Assembly (NCBI RefSeq): GCF_016412875.1
Contig: NZ_JAEKPD010000007.1
Location: 271,417 to 335,416, forward strand
Reading direction: 5' to 3'
DNA: 64,000 nucleotides
Source: Palleronia pontilimi
GTDB lineage: Bacteria; Pseudomonadota; Alphaproteobacteria; Rhodobacterales; Rhodobacteraceae
In this document: piece by piece, positions 38,310-47,119 of the stretch
Numbering within the stretch: the first letter of the stretch is position 1
Layout of the letters: each line of letters starts with the position of its first letter
The notes under the pieces: generated by a model
What the model was told of the DNA's origin: nothing
The model's input: the letters and a program-made list of their open reading frames with translations, nothing else
Databases searched by the model: none
Position numbers and translations under genes: made by a program

Positions 38310-38804
38310 CTATTCGATGACCATGAGGGGCGCGCCGAATTCCACGGGCGCGCCGTCCTCGACCAGGATCCGCTTGACCGTGCCCGCGCGCGGCGCGGGG
38401 ATCTGGTTCATCGTCTTCATGGCCTCGACGATCAGAAGCGTCTGGCCTTCCTTCACCTTGTCGCCCACAGACACGAAGTCCGGCGCGCCCGGCTCGGGCG
38501 CCATGTAGACGGTTCCGACCATGGGGGACGTCACGGCACCGGGCTGGGAGGCGGGATCGGACCTTTCGGCGGGCGCGCCTTCGTCCTGCGCCGCCGGGGG
38601 TGCGGCGGGCGCGGCTTGCGCCTGCGGTGCGGGGGCATAAGCCGGGGCGGGGGCGACAAACTGGCCACGGCTGACACGCACATCCAGGCTGTCATCCTCG
38701 CCGTATTCGCGCTTCACGCGCAACTCGGTCAGATCGTTCTCACGCAGAAGCTCGGCCAGTGCCTTGATGAAGGTCACGTCGGATTTGTGCGGGGTTTCGG
38801 TCAT
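38310..38804 (-). CDS. accB: Acetyl-CoA carboxylase biotin carboxyl carrier protein
   Basis: 164 residues. The N-terminal helix region [20 protein letters not shown] is followed by an Ala/Pro linker (about 50-85) and the biotinyl domain with [20 protein letters not shown], where the Lys of EAMKTM is biotinylated. It carries carboxybiotin from AccC to the carboxyltransferase. It is the first gene of accB-accC-aat on this strand; a promoter is expected in the 120-bp gap upstream, but none is clear. Confidence 0.97.
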   Translation of the reverse strand: MTETPHKSDVTFIKALAELLRENDLTELRVKREYGEDDSLDVRVSRGQFVAPAPAYAPAPQAQAAPAAPPAAQDEGAPAERSDPASQPGAVTSPMVGTVYMAPEPGAPDFVSVGDKVKEGQTLLIVEAMKTMNQIPAPRAGTVKRILVEDGAPVEFGAPLMVIE

Positions 38805-38924
38805 GCCATCGGATTCCCATCTGCCGTTCCCTTTCGCGGGAAACTGTTGTCCTTGCTCTATAAGCTAGGCGGCAACAGGTGGAAAGCGACTTGGCCGAAT
38901 CGGACCGGCGCTGTGGTTTCCGGC

Positions 38925-39206
38925 TCAGAGCACCCGGTTCATGGTGCCGCGCAGCACTTGCGTCGCGGGGTATGTCTGCGCGCCGTCGGCGGCCTGGCTT
39001 TCCTGCGGCCCGACCACGCGCTGCCTGGCCTGCAATTGCTCCAGCGTCGTCATCGCGAAGGTGGGTCGCGGACCGGACGGACCGTCGGGATCCTGTTTCA
39101 CGCTGGAAATCACCGCATCGTTGCGCCTGGCAAGGGCGGCGGCATGGCCCGCCGGGCTCATCCGCAGGGTGGCGATCTCCTTCGGGAAGCTCAAAGCATC
39201 GATCAT
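38925..39206 (-). CDS. Conserved-looking small protein, function unknown
   Basis: 93 residues: MIDALSFPKEIATLRMSPAG then HAAALARRNDAVISSVKQDP and TTLEQLQARQRVVGPQE. It is hydrophilic, with no signal peptide or membrane helix, and resembles no family I can name. A GAGGTG ribosome site precedes the ATG at 39206. It lies upstream of accB in the same direction with a 120-bp gap and is divergent from the small exported protein at 39394. Confidence 0.65.
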   Translation of the reverse strand: MIDALSFPKEIATLRMSPAGHAAALARRNDAVISSVKQDPDGPSGPRPTFAMTTLEQLQARQRVVGPQESQAADGAQTYPATQVLRGTMNRVL

Positions 39207-39393
39207 GGGGGCACCTCGGTTCCTTTTTCCTGACACGATTTGCATCCGTCCAATTTGCGCCCCGAATCGTAACAGAACCTTAATGACACACTGGAATTTC
39301 GGCGGCATTTGAGCGAAGAGGTCCGCTTGACTGCCAAGGCGGCTCTGATAGCGTCGCGCGGGTTCGAAAACCACAATTCCGGGGGATGCACGG

Positions 39394-39651
39394 GTGAAGA
39401 CGCTTCTGATGATCGCGCTGGTGACCGCCGCGCCCGCCACGTGCAGCCTGAGCGACGACGCGCCAGGAACGGTGCGCAACGTGTCGCCCGCAGCCTTGGC
39501 GGCCCTGCCGCGCGGCATTGATCCGGGCTTCCTGATCAAGGACGAGAACGGCTGCTACGGGATCGCGCTTGAAGCCACGGAAACGCCCAGCGGACCGCCG
39601 CTTCTGAACGCCGCGGGCCAGCAGGTCTGTGATGGCGACGCCGCCGCCTGA
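39394..39651 (+). CDS. Small exported protein, function unknown
   Basis: 85 residues starting at GTG 39394 with GGGGGAT upstream. Signal peptide MKTLLMIALVTAAPATCSLS has a Cys at position 17, though TAAPATC is a poor lipobox. The mature part has VSPAALAALPRGIDPGFLIK and GCYGIALEATETP; three Cys in total. No family is recognised. The last 20 bp overlap the start of the DUF1989 gene, suggesting cotranslation. Confidence 0.65.
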   Translation: MKTLLMIALVTAAPATCSLSDDAPGTVRNVSPAALAALPRGIDPGFLIKDENGCYGIALEATETPSGPPLLNAAGQQVCDGDAAA

Positions 39652-40459
39652 CGCGGATGCCCGCCGGGCCGTGAAGCCCGTCATCTGCTATCCCGCCGAC
39701 AGCTTACCGCCCGCCAGGGGCGCGGTGCCGCTTGCCGACGCGCCCCACACCCAGGTCCAGGTGCCGCCGCGGGACGCGCGCAGCATCACCGTCTCGGCGG
39801 GCCATGTCCTGCGCATCCTGTGCCCCGATGGCCCGCAAGTGGGCGATCTGAACCTGTTCGCAGCCGACAACCTGGACGAGCGGTTCTATAGCGGCAAGAC
39901 CCGCGCGCTGCACGGCAGCCACGTGGGGGTCGGCGATCGGCTCTGGTCGGGCTTTCCCTACCTGCGGCCCATGGCCACCATCGTTGCCGACAGCCTACAC
40001 TGGTACGGCGTGGACGCGTTCGGCGGGCGCGTCCATGACGTGATCGGCACCCGCTGCGACCCCTACACCGCGCATCTGCTGAGTGGCCAGACCTACCACC
40101 AGTGCTGCCATTCCAACCTGACGCGCGCGCTGGCCGATCATGCCGGGCTGGACCTGCGCCAAGCCGAGCGCCATGTCCACGACGTGCTGAACGTGTTCAT
40201 GTGCACCGGCTTCGACCGCGCCACGGGGCAGTATTTCATGAAGTCCACGCCCGCGCGGGCCGGAGATCACCTGGACCTGCTGGCCGAGATCGACCTGCTG
40301 GCCGTTCTGAGCGCCTGTCCGGGCGGCGATTGCGGGTCCGAGCATTCGTCGGATGCCGCCATATGCCATCCGCTCAGGATGGAGGTGTTCGCGCCGCGCG
40401 ATCCGGTGACGCACGAGGCGCCGCGCCCGAACGGCTATGACCGCAGCCATGGGCGCTGA
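39632..40459 (+). CDS. DUF1989 (urea carboxylase-associated-like) protein
   Basis: 275 residues. DUF1989 hallmarks: VGDLNLFAADNLDERFYSGK, GVGDRLWSGFPYLRPMATIV, DVIGTRCDPYTAHLLSGQTY, HQCCHSNLTRAL and VLNVFMCTGFDRATGQYFMK. Members are found with urea carboxylase or aminomethyl-transfer genes, but their reaction is not settled; the conserved Cys/His suggests metal binding. It starts at ATG 39632 (GTG at 39629 possible), overlapping the preceding small gene. Confidence 0.88.
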   Translation: MATPPPDADARRAVKPVICYPADSLPPARGAVPLADAPHTQVQVPPRDARSITVSAGHVLRILCPDGPQVGDLNLFAADNLDERFYSGKTRALHGSHVGVGDRLWSGFPYLRPMATIVADSLHWYGVDAFGGRVHDVIGTRCDPYTAHLLSGQTYHQCCHSNLTRALADHAGLDLRQAERHVHDVLNVFMCTGFDRATGQYFMKSTPARAGDHLDLLAEIDLLAVLSACPGGDCGSEHSSDAAICHPLRMEVFAPRDPVTHEAPRPNGYDRSHGR

Positions 40460-40462
40460 GCG

Positions 40463-40807
40463 TTAGCCGGGGTTGCCGCGGGCCTTCGCGTCGGCGTCGA
40501 GCCCGTCCCACCAATCGGCGTAGCTGGAATTCCACGGCGCCTTGCGCGTCTCGTCGGGGGCGTCGTCGTCCCACCAGACCGGGCCGCGTTCGCCCAGGCG
40601 GTGCTTGGCGGCATCGACCCGGTCCCGCGCGTCGCGGGTCGCCGCTTCGGTCTCGGCCAGGCCCACATCGCGGCGCGCCTGCATCAGCGCCTTGACCGCC
40701 GCGCGGCGTTCGCTGTCCTCCAAGCGCGGGTCGGTCTTGCGCCAAAGTCTGCCCTTCGACACGAAATAGCGCCCGTCGGGGGTCTCGGGATAGTCCTTGC
40801 GCGCCAC
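40463..40807 (-). CDS. Conserved small cytoplasmic protein, function unknown
   Basis: 114 residues, GTG start at 40807 with AGGAGGAA five bases ahead. RYFVSKGRLWRKTDPRLEDS, ERRAAVKALMQARRDVG and a Trp-rich C-terminus (PVWWDDDAPDET, SYADWWDGLDADAKARGNP). It looks like a family I have seen in alphaproteobacteria without assigned function. The middle is strongly helical and charged. It converges on the DUF1989 gene, 3 bp apart. Confidence 0.8.
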   Translation of the reverse strand: MARKDYPETPDGRYFVSKGRLWRKTDPRLEDSERRAAVKALMQARRDVGLAETEAATRDARDRVDAAKHRLGERGPVWWDDDAPDETRKAPWNSSYADWWDGLDADAKARGNPG

Positions 40808-40967
40808 GCGTTCCTCCTGCGGCCAGGATCATCCTCGATGATCTTCCTGAAACTGTCCCAGATAGTCTCGCCACCCGGTTCGTCACCCGGGTCTAGGGGG
40901 CCGACTGGCGCGGGCCGTTGCCCGTGTTCCACAAGATCGCAAGCCGGCTGGCCCCCGAAACGCGAAA

Positions 40968-40991
40968 GGGCCCGGCGCAACCGCCGGGCCC
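40968..40991 (-). terminator. Terminator hairpin after acs
   Basis: Perfect 10-bp arms GGGCCCGGCG / CGCCGGGCCC with a four-base loop, 35 bp past the acs stop on the transcribed strand, followed by TTTCG rather than a long T tract. It probably ends the liv-acs transcript. The rest of the 218-bp gap shows nothing else. Confidence 0.65.
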
Positions 40992-41025
40992 CCGATCTGC
41001 CTTATCTCTGACCGTCTGGCGTCGG

Positions 41026-42981
41026 CTACTTGTTCAGCCGGTTCGCGATCAGATCGTCGACCACTTCGGGCTCGGCCAGGGTGGACGTGTCGCCCAGCTG
41101 TTCGTGCTCGTTCGCGGCGACCTTGCGCAGGATGCGGCGCATGATCTTGCCGGACCGGGTCTTCGGCAGCCCCGGCGCCCACTGGATGAAATCGGGCTTG
41201 GCGATGGGGCCGATTTCCGTGCGCACATGGGTCTGAAGCTCTTTCTTCAGCTCCTCCGACGGCTCATGGCCATCCATCAGCGACACGTAGCAATAGATCG
41301 CTTGGCCCTTCACCTCGTGGGGGACGCCGACCACGGCCGCTTCGTTGACGGCCGGGTGCGAGACCAGCGCGCTTTCGATCTCGGCGGTGCCCATGCGGTG
41401 GCCCGACACGTTCAGCACGTCGTCGACCCGGCCGGTGATCCAGTAATAGCCGTCCTCGTCCCGCATGCAGCCGTCTTCGGTGAAGTAATAGCCTTTGTAC
41501 TGCTGGAAATAGGTGTTCATGAAGCGCTCATGGTCGCCATAGACGGTGCGCATCTGCGACGGCCAGCTGTCGGCGATGGCCAGGACGCCTTCGACACCGG
41601 GGCCTTCCAGAACGCTGCCCGATTCCGCGTCCAGCACGACCGGCTGCACGCCGAAGAAGGGCTGCGTGGCCGAGCCGGGCTTGGTGGCCGTGGCACCGGG
41701 CAGGGGGGTCAGCATGTGGCCGCCGGTTTCGGTCTGCCACCAGGTGTCGACGATGGGACAGCGGCCCTTGCCCACGACCTGGTCGTACCAGTTCCAGGCC
41801 TCGGGGTTGATGGGCTCGCCCACCGTGCCCAGCACCTTCAGCGACGACAGGTCGTATTTCTCGACGGGGCCGTTGCCCTTGCCCATCAGCGCGCGGATGG
41901 CGGTGGGCGCGGTGTAGAACTGGGCGACCTTGTGATCCTGGCAGATCTTCCAGAAACGTCCCGCATCCGGATAGGTGGGCACGCCTTCGAACATCACTGT
42001 GGTGGCGCCATTAGCCAGCGGGCCGTAGACGATATAGCTGTGGCCGGTGACCCAGCCCACATCCGCGGTGCACCAGTAGACGTCGCCGTCGTGGTAGTCG
42101 AACGTGTATTCGTGGGTCATCGAGGTATAGACCAGGTAACCGCCCTGGGTGTGCACGACACCCTTCGGCTGGCCGGTCGAGCCGCTGGTATAAAGGATGA
42201 ACAGCGGATCCTCGGCGCCCATTTCCTCGGGCGGGCAATCGTCGCTCACGCCGTCTTCCAGCTCGTGCAGCCAGTGGTCGCGCCCGTCGGTCCACGAGAT
42301 GTCGTTGCCGGCGCGCTTGACGACCAGCAGCTTGGCGTCGTGCTCGATCTTCTCGAACGCCTTGTCGGCGTTGTCCTTCAGCGACGTGACCTTGCCGCCG
42401 CGCGGCCCGCCATCGGCGGTGATGACCACCTTCGCTTCCGAGCCGTTCACCCGGCTGGCCAGCGCGTCGGGCGAGAAGCCCGCGAACACGACCGAATGGA
42501 TGGCACCGATCCGCGCGCAGGCGAGCATCGCATAGGCCGCCTGTGGGATCATCGGCAGGTAGATCACCACGCGGTCACCGCGGCCCACGCCCATGCCCTT
42601 CAGGACGTTGGCGAACTTGTTCACGTGGCTCGACAGCTGGTTGTAGCTGATATGCTGGTCGCTGCCGTCGTCCTCGTCGGGCACCCAGATGATCGCAGTC
42701 TGGTCGCCGCGGTCCTTCAGGTGGCGGTCGATGCAGTTGGCGGCGACGTTCAGCGTGCCGTCCTCGAACCACTTGATGTCGACCTGGCCATAGGTGAAGT
42801 CGGTGTTCTTCACCTTGGTGTAGGGCTTGATCCAGTCGATGCGCTTGCCGTGCTCGCCCCAGAACCCGTCGGGATCCTCGATCGACGCCTTGTACATCTC
42901 CTCGTATTTCGCGGCGTCCACATGGGCGTGCTTCACGAAATCGGGGCTGGGCTCGTGCTTCTTGACGTCGGTCTCGGGCAT
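41026..42981 (-). CDS. acs: Acetyl-CoA synthetase
   Basis: 651 residues. Adenylation motifs [56 protein letters not shown] and the C-terminal [17 protein letters not shown], whose Lys is the usual acetylation target for post-translational control. It activates acetate to acetyl-CoA through acetyl-AMP in the cytoplasm. GGAGG precedes the ATG. It is last in line after livF on the same strand (93-bp gap), and the whole run diverges from the ScfR-regulator and kinase genes, linking it to C2 or short-chain-acid sensing. Confidence 0.98.
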   Translation of the reverse strand: MPETDVKKHEPSPDFVKHAHVDAAKYEEMYKASIEDPDGFWGEHGKRIDWIKPYTKVKNTDFTYGQVDIKWFEDGTLNVAANCIDRHLKDRGDQTAIIWVPDEDDGSDQHISYNQLSSHVNKFANVLKGMGVGRGDRVVIYLPMIPQAAYAMLACARIGAIHSVVFAGFSPDALASRVNGSEAKVVITADGGPRGGKVTSLKDNADKAFEKIEHDAKLLVVKRAGNDISWTDGRDHWLHELEDGVSDDCPPEEMGAEDPLFILYTSGSTGQPKGVVHTQGGYLVYTSMTHEYTFDYHDGDVYWCTADVGWVTGHSYIVYGPLANGATTVMFEGVPTYPDAGRFWKICQDHKVAQFYTAPTAIRALMGKGNGPVEKYDLSSLKVLGTVGEPINPEAWNWYDQVVGKGRCPIVDTWWQTETGGHMLTPLPGATATKPGSATQPFFGVQPVVLDAESGSVLEGPGVEGVLAIADSWPSQMRTVYGDHERFMNTYFQQYKGYYFTEDGCMRDEDGYYWITGRVDDVLNVSGHRMGTAEIESALVSHPAVNEAAVVGVPHEVKGQAIYCYVSLMDGHEPSEELKKELQTHVRTEIGPIAKPDFIQWAPGLPKTRSGKIMRRILRKVAANEHEQLGDTSTLAEPEVVDDLIANRLNK

Positions 42982-43074
42982 ACTGATCCTCCAATTGTCT
43001 GATTGTTGAACAATTAGTGTGCAGAAAGGGCCCGTCTAGGCCGCAAAAGGGGGCAACCGCGTCCGGACGCGCGC

Positions 43075-43824
43075 CTAGATCGCCAGGTATTCGGCGCGCA
43101 GCTTCTCGTCGTCGAGCACTTCCTGGGCCGAGCCGTCGAAGACGACCGAGCCTGTATCCAGGATCACCGCGCGGTCCGCGAGCTTCAGCGCGGCGACCGC
43201 GTTCTGCTCGACCAGGATGGTGGTGATGCCCTGATCGCGGATGATGTTCAGCGTCTTGGCGATTTCCTGGACGATCACGGGGGCGAGACCCTCGTAGGGC
43301 TCGTCCAGCAGCAGCACCTTGATGTCGCGGCAGAGCGCGCGGGCGATGGCCAACATCTGCTGCTCGCCGCCCGACAGGGTAATGCCTTCCTGGCGGCGGC
43401 GTTCCTCGAGCCGGGGAAAGAGCTCGTAGACCCGCTCGATCCCCCAGCCGATGGGCGGCGCGATCTGGGCGAGTTGCAGGTTTTCCTCGACCGTGAGGCC
43501 GGGGATGATGCGGCGGTCTTCGGGGACCAGCTGGATGCCCGCCGCCGCGGCCTCGTGGGCGCGCATATTGTGCAGCGGCTGGTGGTCGAGCCAGATCTCG
43601 CCCTTCTTCAGCGCCGGGTTGTCGAGCCGCGCGATGGTGCGCAGGGTCGATGTCTTGCCGGCCCCGTTTCGCCCCAGAAGGGCAAGGATCTCGCCCTCGT
43701 GGACGTTGAAGCTGACATCCTGGACGATGTAGCTTTCGCCGTAATAGCCTTCGATGTTGGACACGCTCAGGAAGGCGGGCGCGGTCGCGGCGTTGTTGGC
43801 GTTCTTGTTGAAGGGCGCGTTCAT
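43075..43824 (-). CDS. livF: Branched-chain amino acid-type ABC transporter ATP-binding protein (LivF)
   Basis: 249 residues. Walker A ALLGRNGAGKTSTLRTIARL, signature TLSGGEQQMLAIARAL, Walker B KVLLLDEPYEGLAPVIVQEI, and a His-switch equivalent position occupied in the LivF manner (ILVEQNAVAAL). It is a cytoplasmic ATPase of the HAAT-type importer formed with LivG, LivH, LivM and LivK. The substrate may not be amino acids given the acs linkage. A 99-bp spacer with three stacked palindromes separates it from livG. Confidence 0.95.
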   Translation of the reverse strand: MNAPFNKNANNAATAPAFLSVSNIEGYYGESYIVQDVSFNVHEGEILALLGRNGAGKTSTLRTIARLDNPALKKGEIWLDHQPLHNMRAHEAAAAGIQLVPEDRRIIPGLTVEENLQLAQIAPPIGWGIERVYELFPRLEERRRQEGITLSGGEQQMLAIARALCRDIKVLLLDEPYEGLAPVIVQEIAKTLNIIRDQGITTILVEQNAVAALKLADRAVILDTGSVVFDGSAQEVLDDEKLRAEYLAI

Positions 43825-43842
43825 CGTCTCTTCTCCTGTCGC

Positions 43843-43908
43843 CGGATTTCTCGAGAAATCCGTATCGTTTTTCTTCAGAAAAACGGGACGATTTCCGTTC
43901 GGAAATCG
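43843..43908. repeat. Three adjacent 20-nt palindromes at 23-nt period
   Basis: Three perfect dyads in the livG-livF spacer: CGGATTTCTCGAGAAATCCG (43843-43862), CGTTTTTCTTCAGAAAAACG (43866-43885, 9-bp arms) and CGATTTCCGTTCGGAAATCG (43889-43908, 9-bp arms). Each is 20 nt, starts and ends with CG, and is separated from the next by exactly 3 nt. They are AT-rich against the local background. In the transcript they would form three consecutive hairpins. Confidence 0.9.
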
Positions 43909-43923
43909 CGCCCGCCCGTCGCG

Positions 43924-44682
43924 TCAGACCTCGGCTTCGCCCAGATAGGCCTCGCGCACCTTTGGATGGCCCTTGATGTTCTCGGGCACGTCCTCGACCA
44001 GGGGCGTCCCCTGCGCCAGCACGGTGATCTTGTCGGCTAGGCTGAAGACCACGTGCATGTCGTGCTCGATGATGCACATGGTGATGTCGCCCTTGGCCTT
44101 GATCGTCTTCAGAAGCTCGATCGTGTTGTTGGTATCGGCCCGCGCCATGCCGGCCGTGGGCTCGTCGAGCAGCAGCAGCTTGGGCTTCTGGCTCAGGCAC
44201 ATGGCCATTTCCAGCCGCCGCTTGTCGCCCCGCGACAGCGACGACGCAACCACGTCGCGCTTGTCGAGCATGTTGACCTCGTCCAGCATCGCCTCGGCCT
44301 GGGCGATGATGTCATGCTCGGAATCGCTGGATTCGTAGGCATGCATCCGGAACGACCCGTCGCGTTTGGCGAAGCACGGGATCATCACGTTCTCGAACAC
44401 CGTCAGGTCGCCGAAGATCTCGGGCGTCTGGAACACCCGGCTGATGCCCATCTGGTTGATCTCGTGCGGCTTGCGGCCCAGCACCGAGTTGCCGTCGAAC
44501 ATAACCGAGCCCGTGTCCGGGATCAGCTTGCCAATCAGGCAGTTCAGAAGCGTCGACTTGCCCGCGCCGTTCGGCCCGATGATCGCGTGGCAGGTGTTTT
44601 CCTGCACGCTCAGGTTCACGTCGCCCAACGCCTGCAGACCGCCGAAGCGCTTGCCCACGTTCTTGACTTCAAGAATTCCCAT
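43924..44682 (-). CDS. livG: Branched-chain amino acid-type ABC transporter ATP-binding protein (LivG)
   Basis: 252 residues. Walker A AIIGPNGAGKSTLLNCLIGK, Walker B LLLLDEPTAGMA, and His-switch CIIEHDMHVVFSLAD. The ABC signature reads SSLSRGDKRRLEMAM, a variant of the usual LSxGxQ with Asp-Lys at the final positions. The C-terminal LivG extension VPENIKGHPKVREAYLG is present. It pairs with LivF on the cytoplasmic face of the LivHM permease. It starts 12 bp after livM. Confidence 0.95.
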   Translation of the reverse strand: MGILEVKNVGKRFGGLQALGDVNLSVQENTCHAIIGPNGAGKSTLLNCLIGKLIPDTGSVMFDGNSVLGRKPHEINQMGISRVFQTPEIFGDLTVFENVMIPCFAKRDGSFRMHAYESSDSEHDIIAQAEAMLDEVNMLDKRDVVASSLSRGDKRRLEMAMCLSQKPKLLLLDEPTAGMARADTNNTIELLKTIKAKGDITMCIIEHDMHVVFSLADKITVLAQGTPLVEDVPENIKGHPKVREAYLGEAEV

Positions 44683-44694
44683 GAGATCGGCTCC

Positions 44695-45978
44695 TCACTC
44701 GGGGTGTTGCTGTTGCTTGGCCGCGTCGCTCTCGACACTGGTCGCCTTGGTTTCCTTGCGCCGGAACACCGCGGCGATGCGTTGTCCGCCCTCGACCAGC
44801 CCGCCGGGCAGGAAGATCACGACCAGCATGAACAGAAGGCCCAGCGTCAGGTGCCAGCCCTTGCCGATGAAGGGATGAATGACAAAGACCAGCGCGTCCT
44901 CGATCCCGTCGGGCATGAAGGCGAACCACTGGTGCAGGATGCTGTCGTTGATCTTGGACACGATGTTTTCCATGTACTTGATCATGCCCGCACCGAGGAC
45001 CGGCCCGATCAGCGTGCCCGCACCGCCCAGGATGGTCATGAGCACCACTTCGCCGCTCGCGGTCCAGAACATCCGCTCGGGGCCCACCTGGGTGTCCATG
45101 GCGACCATCAGGCCACCGGCCAGACCCGCATACATGCCCGAAATCACGAAGGCGGCCAGCGTGTAGGGGCGCGAATTCAGCCCGGTATAGTTCATCCGCT
45201 GCTGGTTCGACTTCACGGCCCTAAGCATCATCCCGAAGGGCGAGCGGAACAGCCGGATCGCGATGTAGAAGCTGAGTAGCATGAAGGCGGCGGCGATGTA
45301 GTAGCCCGCGTTGAAGGTGAACAGCCAGTTGCCCACCGACATCTCGTAGCTGGCGCGCATGTCGATGCCGAACAGGTTGGCGCGCCCGATCTCGGTGGCG
45401 CTCAGGTTCGACAGAAGCGGCGTGTCTGTCGATTTCAGCTGCAGCCCGGTCTCGCCGCCGGTGATCGGCGTCAGGACCGAATAGGCCAGCGCGTAGCTCA
45501 TCTGCGCGAAGGCCAGCGTCAGGATCGAGAAGTAAATGCCCGAGCGGCGCAGCGACACGAAGCCCACCACCAGCGCGAAGAGGCCCGCGAAGACGACGCC
45601 CATGATGATCGCGGGGATCACGTTCAGGGTCAGCAGCTTCATCATCCAGATCGCGGCGTAGGAACCCACGCCCAGGAAGGCGGCGTGCCCGAAGGACAGG
45701 TACCCGGTCAGGCCGAACAGGATGTTGAAGCCGATGGCGAAGATCCCGAAGATGACGAAGCGCTGCATCAGGTCCGGGTAGCCGCCGTTGAACTGGGCCA
45801 GCCCGCTATTGGTGGGAAACGGGTTCAGGATGAAGGGCGCCAGCATGGTCAGCGCGGCGACGATCACGAACAGCAGCAGGTCGCGGCTGGTCAGCCCCAG
45901 CATCCGCGACCGGGTCTTTTTCGCACTGTCTGCGGTCTTGTAGGGGCGCGCGGTGGTGTCGGTTGTCTGGTCGGTCAT
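44695..45978 (-). CDS. livM: Branched-chain amino acid-type ABC transporter permease (LivM)
   Basis: 427 residues, about ten membrane helices: [60 protein letters not shown], then the LivM-type coupling region [20 protein letters not shown] and [20 protein letters not shown]. It forms the transmembrane channel with LivH. A charged polar N-terminal segment of about 25 residues and a tail of about 20 residues extend beyond the core. It starts 3 bp after livH. Confidence 0.95.
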   Translation of the reverse strand: MTDQTTDTTARPYKTADSAKKTRSRMLGLTSRDLLLFVIVAALTMLAPFILNPFPTNSGLAQFNGGYPDLMQRFVIFGIFAIGFNILFGLTGYLSFGHAAFLGVGSYAAIWMMKLLTLNVIPAIIMGVVFAGLFALVVGFVSLRRSGIYFSILTLAFAQMSYALAYSVLTPITGGETGLQLKSTDTPLLSNLSATEIGRANLFGIDMRASYEMSVGNWLFTFNAGYYIAAAFMLLSFYIAIRLFRSPFGMMLRAVKSNQQRMNYTGLNSRPYTLAAFVISGMYAGLAGGLMVAMDTQVGPERMFWTASGEVVLMTILGGAGTLIGPVLGAGMIKYMENIVSKINDSILHQWFAFMPDGIEDALVFVIHPFIGKGWHLTLGLLFMLVVIFLPGGLVEGGQRIAAVFRRKETKATSVESDAAKQQQHPE

Positions 45979-45981
45979 GGT

Positions 45982-47022
45982 CTAGTCCTCCATCACGCCT
46001 TTGCGTCCCATCAGACCGCGCGGGCGGGTCAGAAGGATCACGATGGCGACAAGATAGATGATGATCTGGTTGATGCCGGGAATGACGTCGATGACCTCGG
46101 CCATCGAGGCGAAGCTTTCCAGGATGCCCAGCAGGAAGCCCGCCAGCACGGCGCCCGGCAGCGATCCCATGCCCCCCACCACGACCACGACGAAGCTGAG
46201 GACCAGGAAGTCCATGCCCATGTGGTAGTTGGGCGAGTTGATCGGCGCGTACATCACGCCCGCCAGTCCCGCGACGCAGGCGGCGATCGCGAACATGATG
46301 GTGAAGCGCTTGTCGATGTCGATGCCCAGCAGGCCCACGGTTTCGCGGTCGGCCATTCCGGCGCGCACCACCATCCCGAAGGTCGTGAATTGCAGGAAGC
46401 CGAAGACGGCCGCGATGATGCCCATGGCGAACACGAAATAGACCAGGCGCCAATAGGGATAGACGATGGTGTAGGGATCGAAGCCCATGAGGACGCCGAA
46501 ATCGAGCGATCCGGTGAAGGCCTCGGGGGCCGGGGTGGGGATCGGGTTGGCGCCGAAGAAATACTTCACCACTTCCTGCAGCACGATGGCCAGGCCGAAC
46601 GTGACCAGGATCTGGTCCGCGTGGGGGCGCTTGTAGAAATGCTTGATCAGGCCGCGCTCCATGATGATGCCGATCAGCATCATCACCGGGATCGCGAACA
46701 GGATGGCCAGCGGCACGGACCAGTCGACGATGGCACTGCCAACGGCTTCGCCGAACCAGTATTCGACGTAGGTGGTTTCCTTGGCACTGCCGAACGAGAA
46801 GCCGCCGACCGTGGCCGCGCTTGCGCTGTCGGCGGGCACGAAGCCCAGCGTCAGGATCTTCTGCAACGTCACGGCACAGAAGGCACCGATCATGAACAGG
46901 GCGCCATGGGCGAAGTTGACGACACCCAGTGTGCCGAAGATCAGCGTCAGGCCCAGCGCGATCAGCGCATAGGCGCTGCCCTTGTCGAGGCCGTTCAGGA
47001 TTTGAAGAATGAAGGCGTCCAT
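45982..47022 (-). CDS. livH: Branched-chain amino acid-type ABC transporter permease (LivH)
   Basis: 346 residues, hydrophobic permease: MDAFILQILNGLDKGSAYAL, LTLIFGTLGVVNFAHGALFM (family signature), ILVTFGLAIVLQEVVKYFFG and VVGGMGSLPGAVLAGFLLGI. An insertion of about 40 residues after the second helix (PADSASAATVGGFSFGS...) lengthens it over the typical 290-300. The ATG at 47022 has GGTGAG upstream; a GTG three codons earlier is not needed. It is separated from livK by 97 bp with a strong hairpin. Confidence 0.95.
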   Translation of the reverse strand: MDAFILQILNGLDKGSAYALIALGLTLIFGTLGVVNFAHGALFMIGAFCAVTLQKILTLGFVPADSASAATVGGFSFGSAKETTYVEYWFGEAVGSAIVDWSVPLAILFAIPVMMLIGIIMERGLIKHFYKRPHADQILVTFGLAIVLQEVVKYFFGANPIPTPAPEAFTGSLDFGVLMGFDPYTIVYPYWRLVYFVFAMGIIAAVFGFLQFTTFGMVVRAGMADRETVGLLGIDIDKRFTIMFAIAACVAGLAGVMYAPINSPNYHMGMDFLVLSFVVVVVGGMGSLPGAVLAGFLLGILESFASMAEVIDVIPGINQIIIYLVAIVILLTRPRGLMGRKGVMED

Positions 47023-47079
47023 GGATCTCACCGCAGGTTAGGATGGACCGCTGCCCGGCCGACAGGCAGGCAATGGGAA

Positions 47080-47104
47080 GGAGCGGGCAAGGATTGCCCG
47101 CTCC
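47080..47104. repeat. Hairpin between livK and livH
   Basis: Perfect 11-bp arms GGAGCGGGCAA / TTGCCCGCTCC with a 3-nt loop, 16 bp past the livK stop, with no T tract on the transcribed strand. Such intercistronic hairpins after binding-protein genes usually stabilise that part of the mRNA or partly terminate it, raising binding protein over permease. Confidence 0.7.
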
Positions 47105-47119
47105 GGGATCAGGTCTGGC

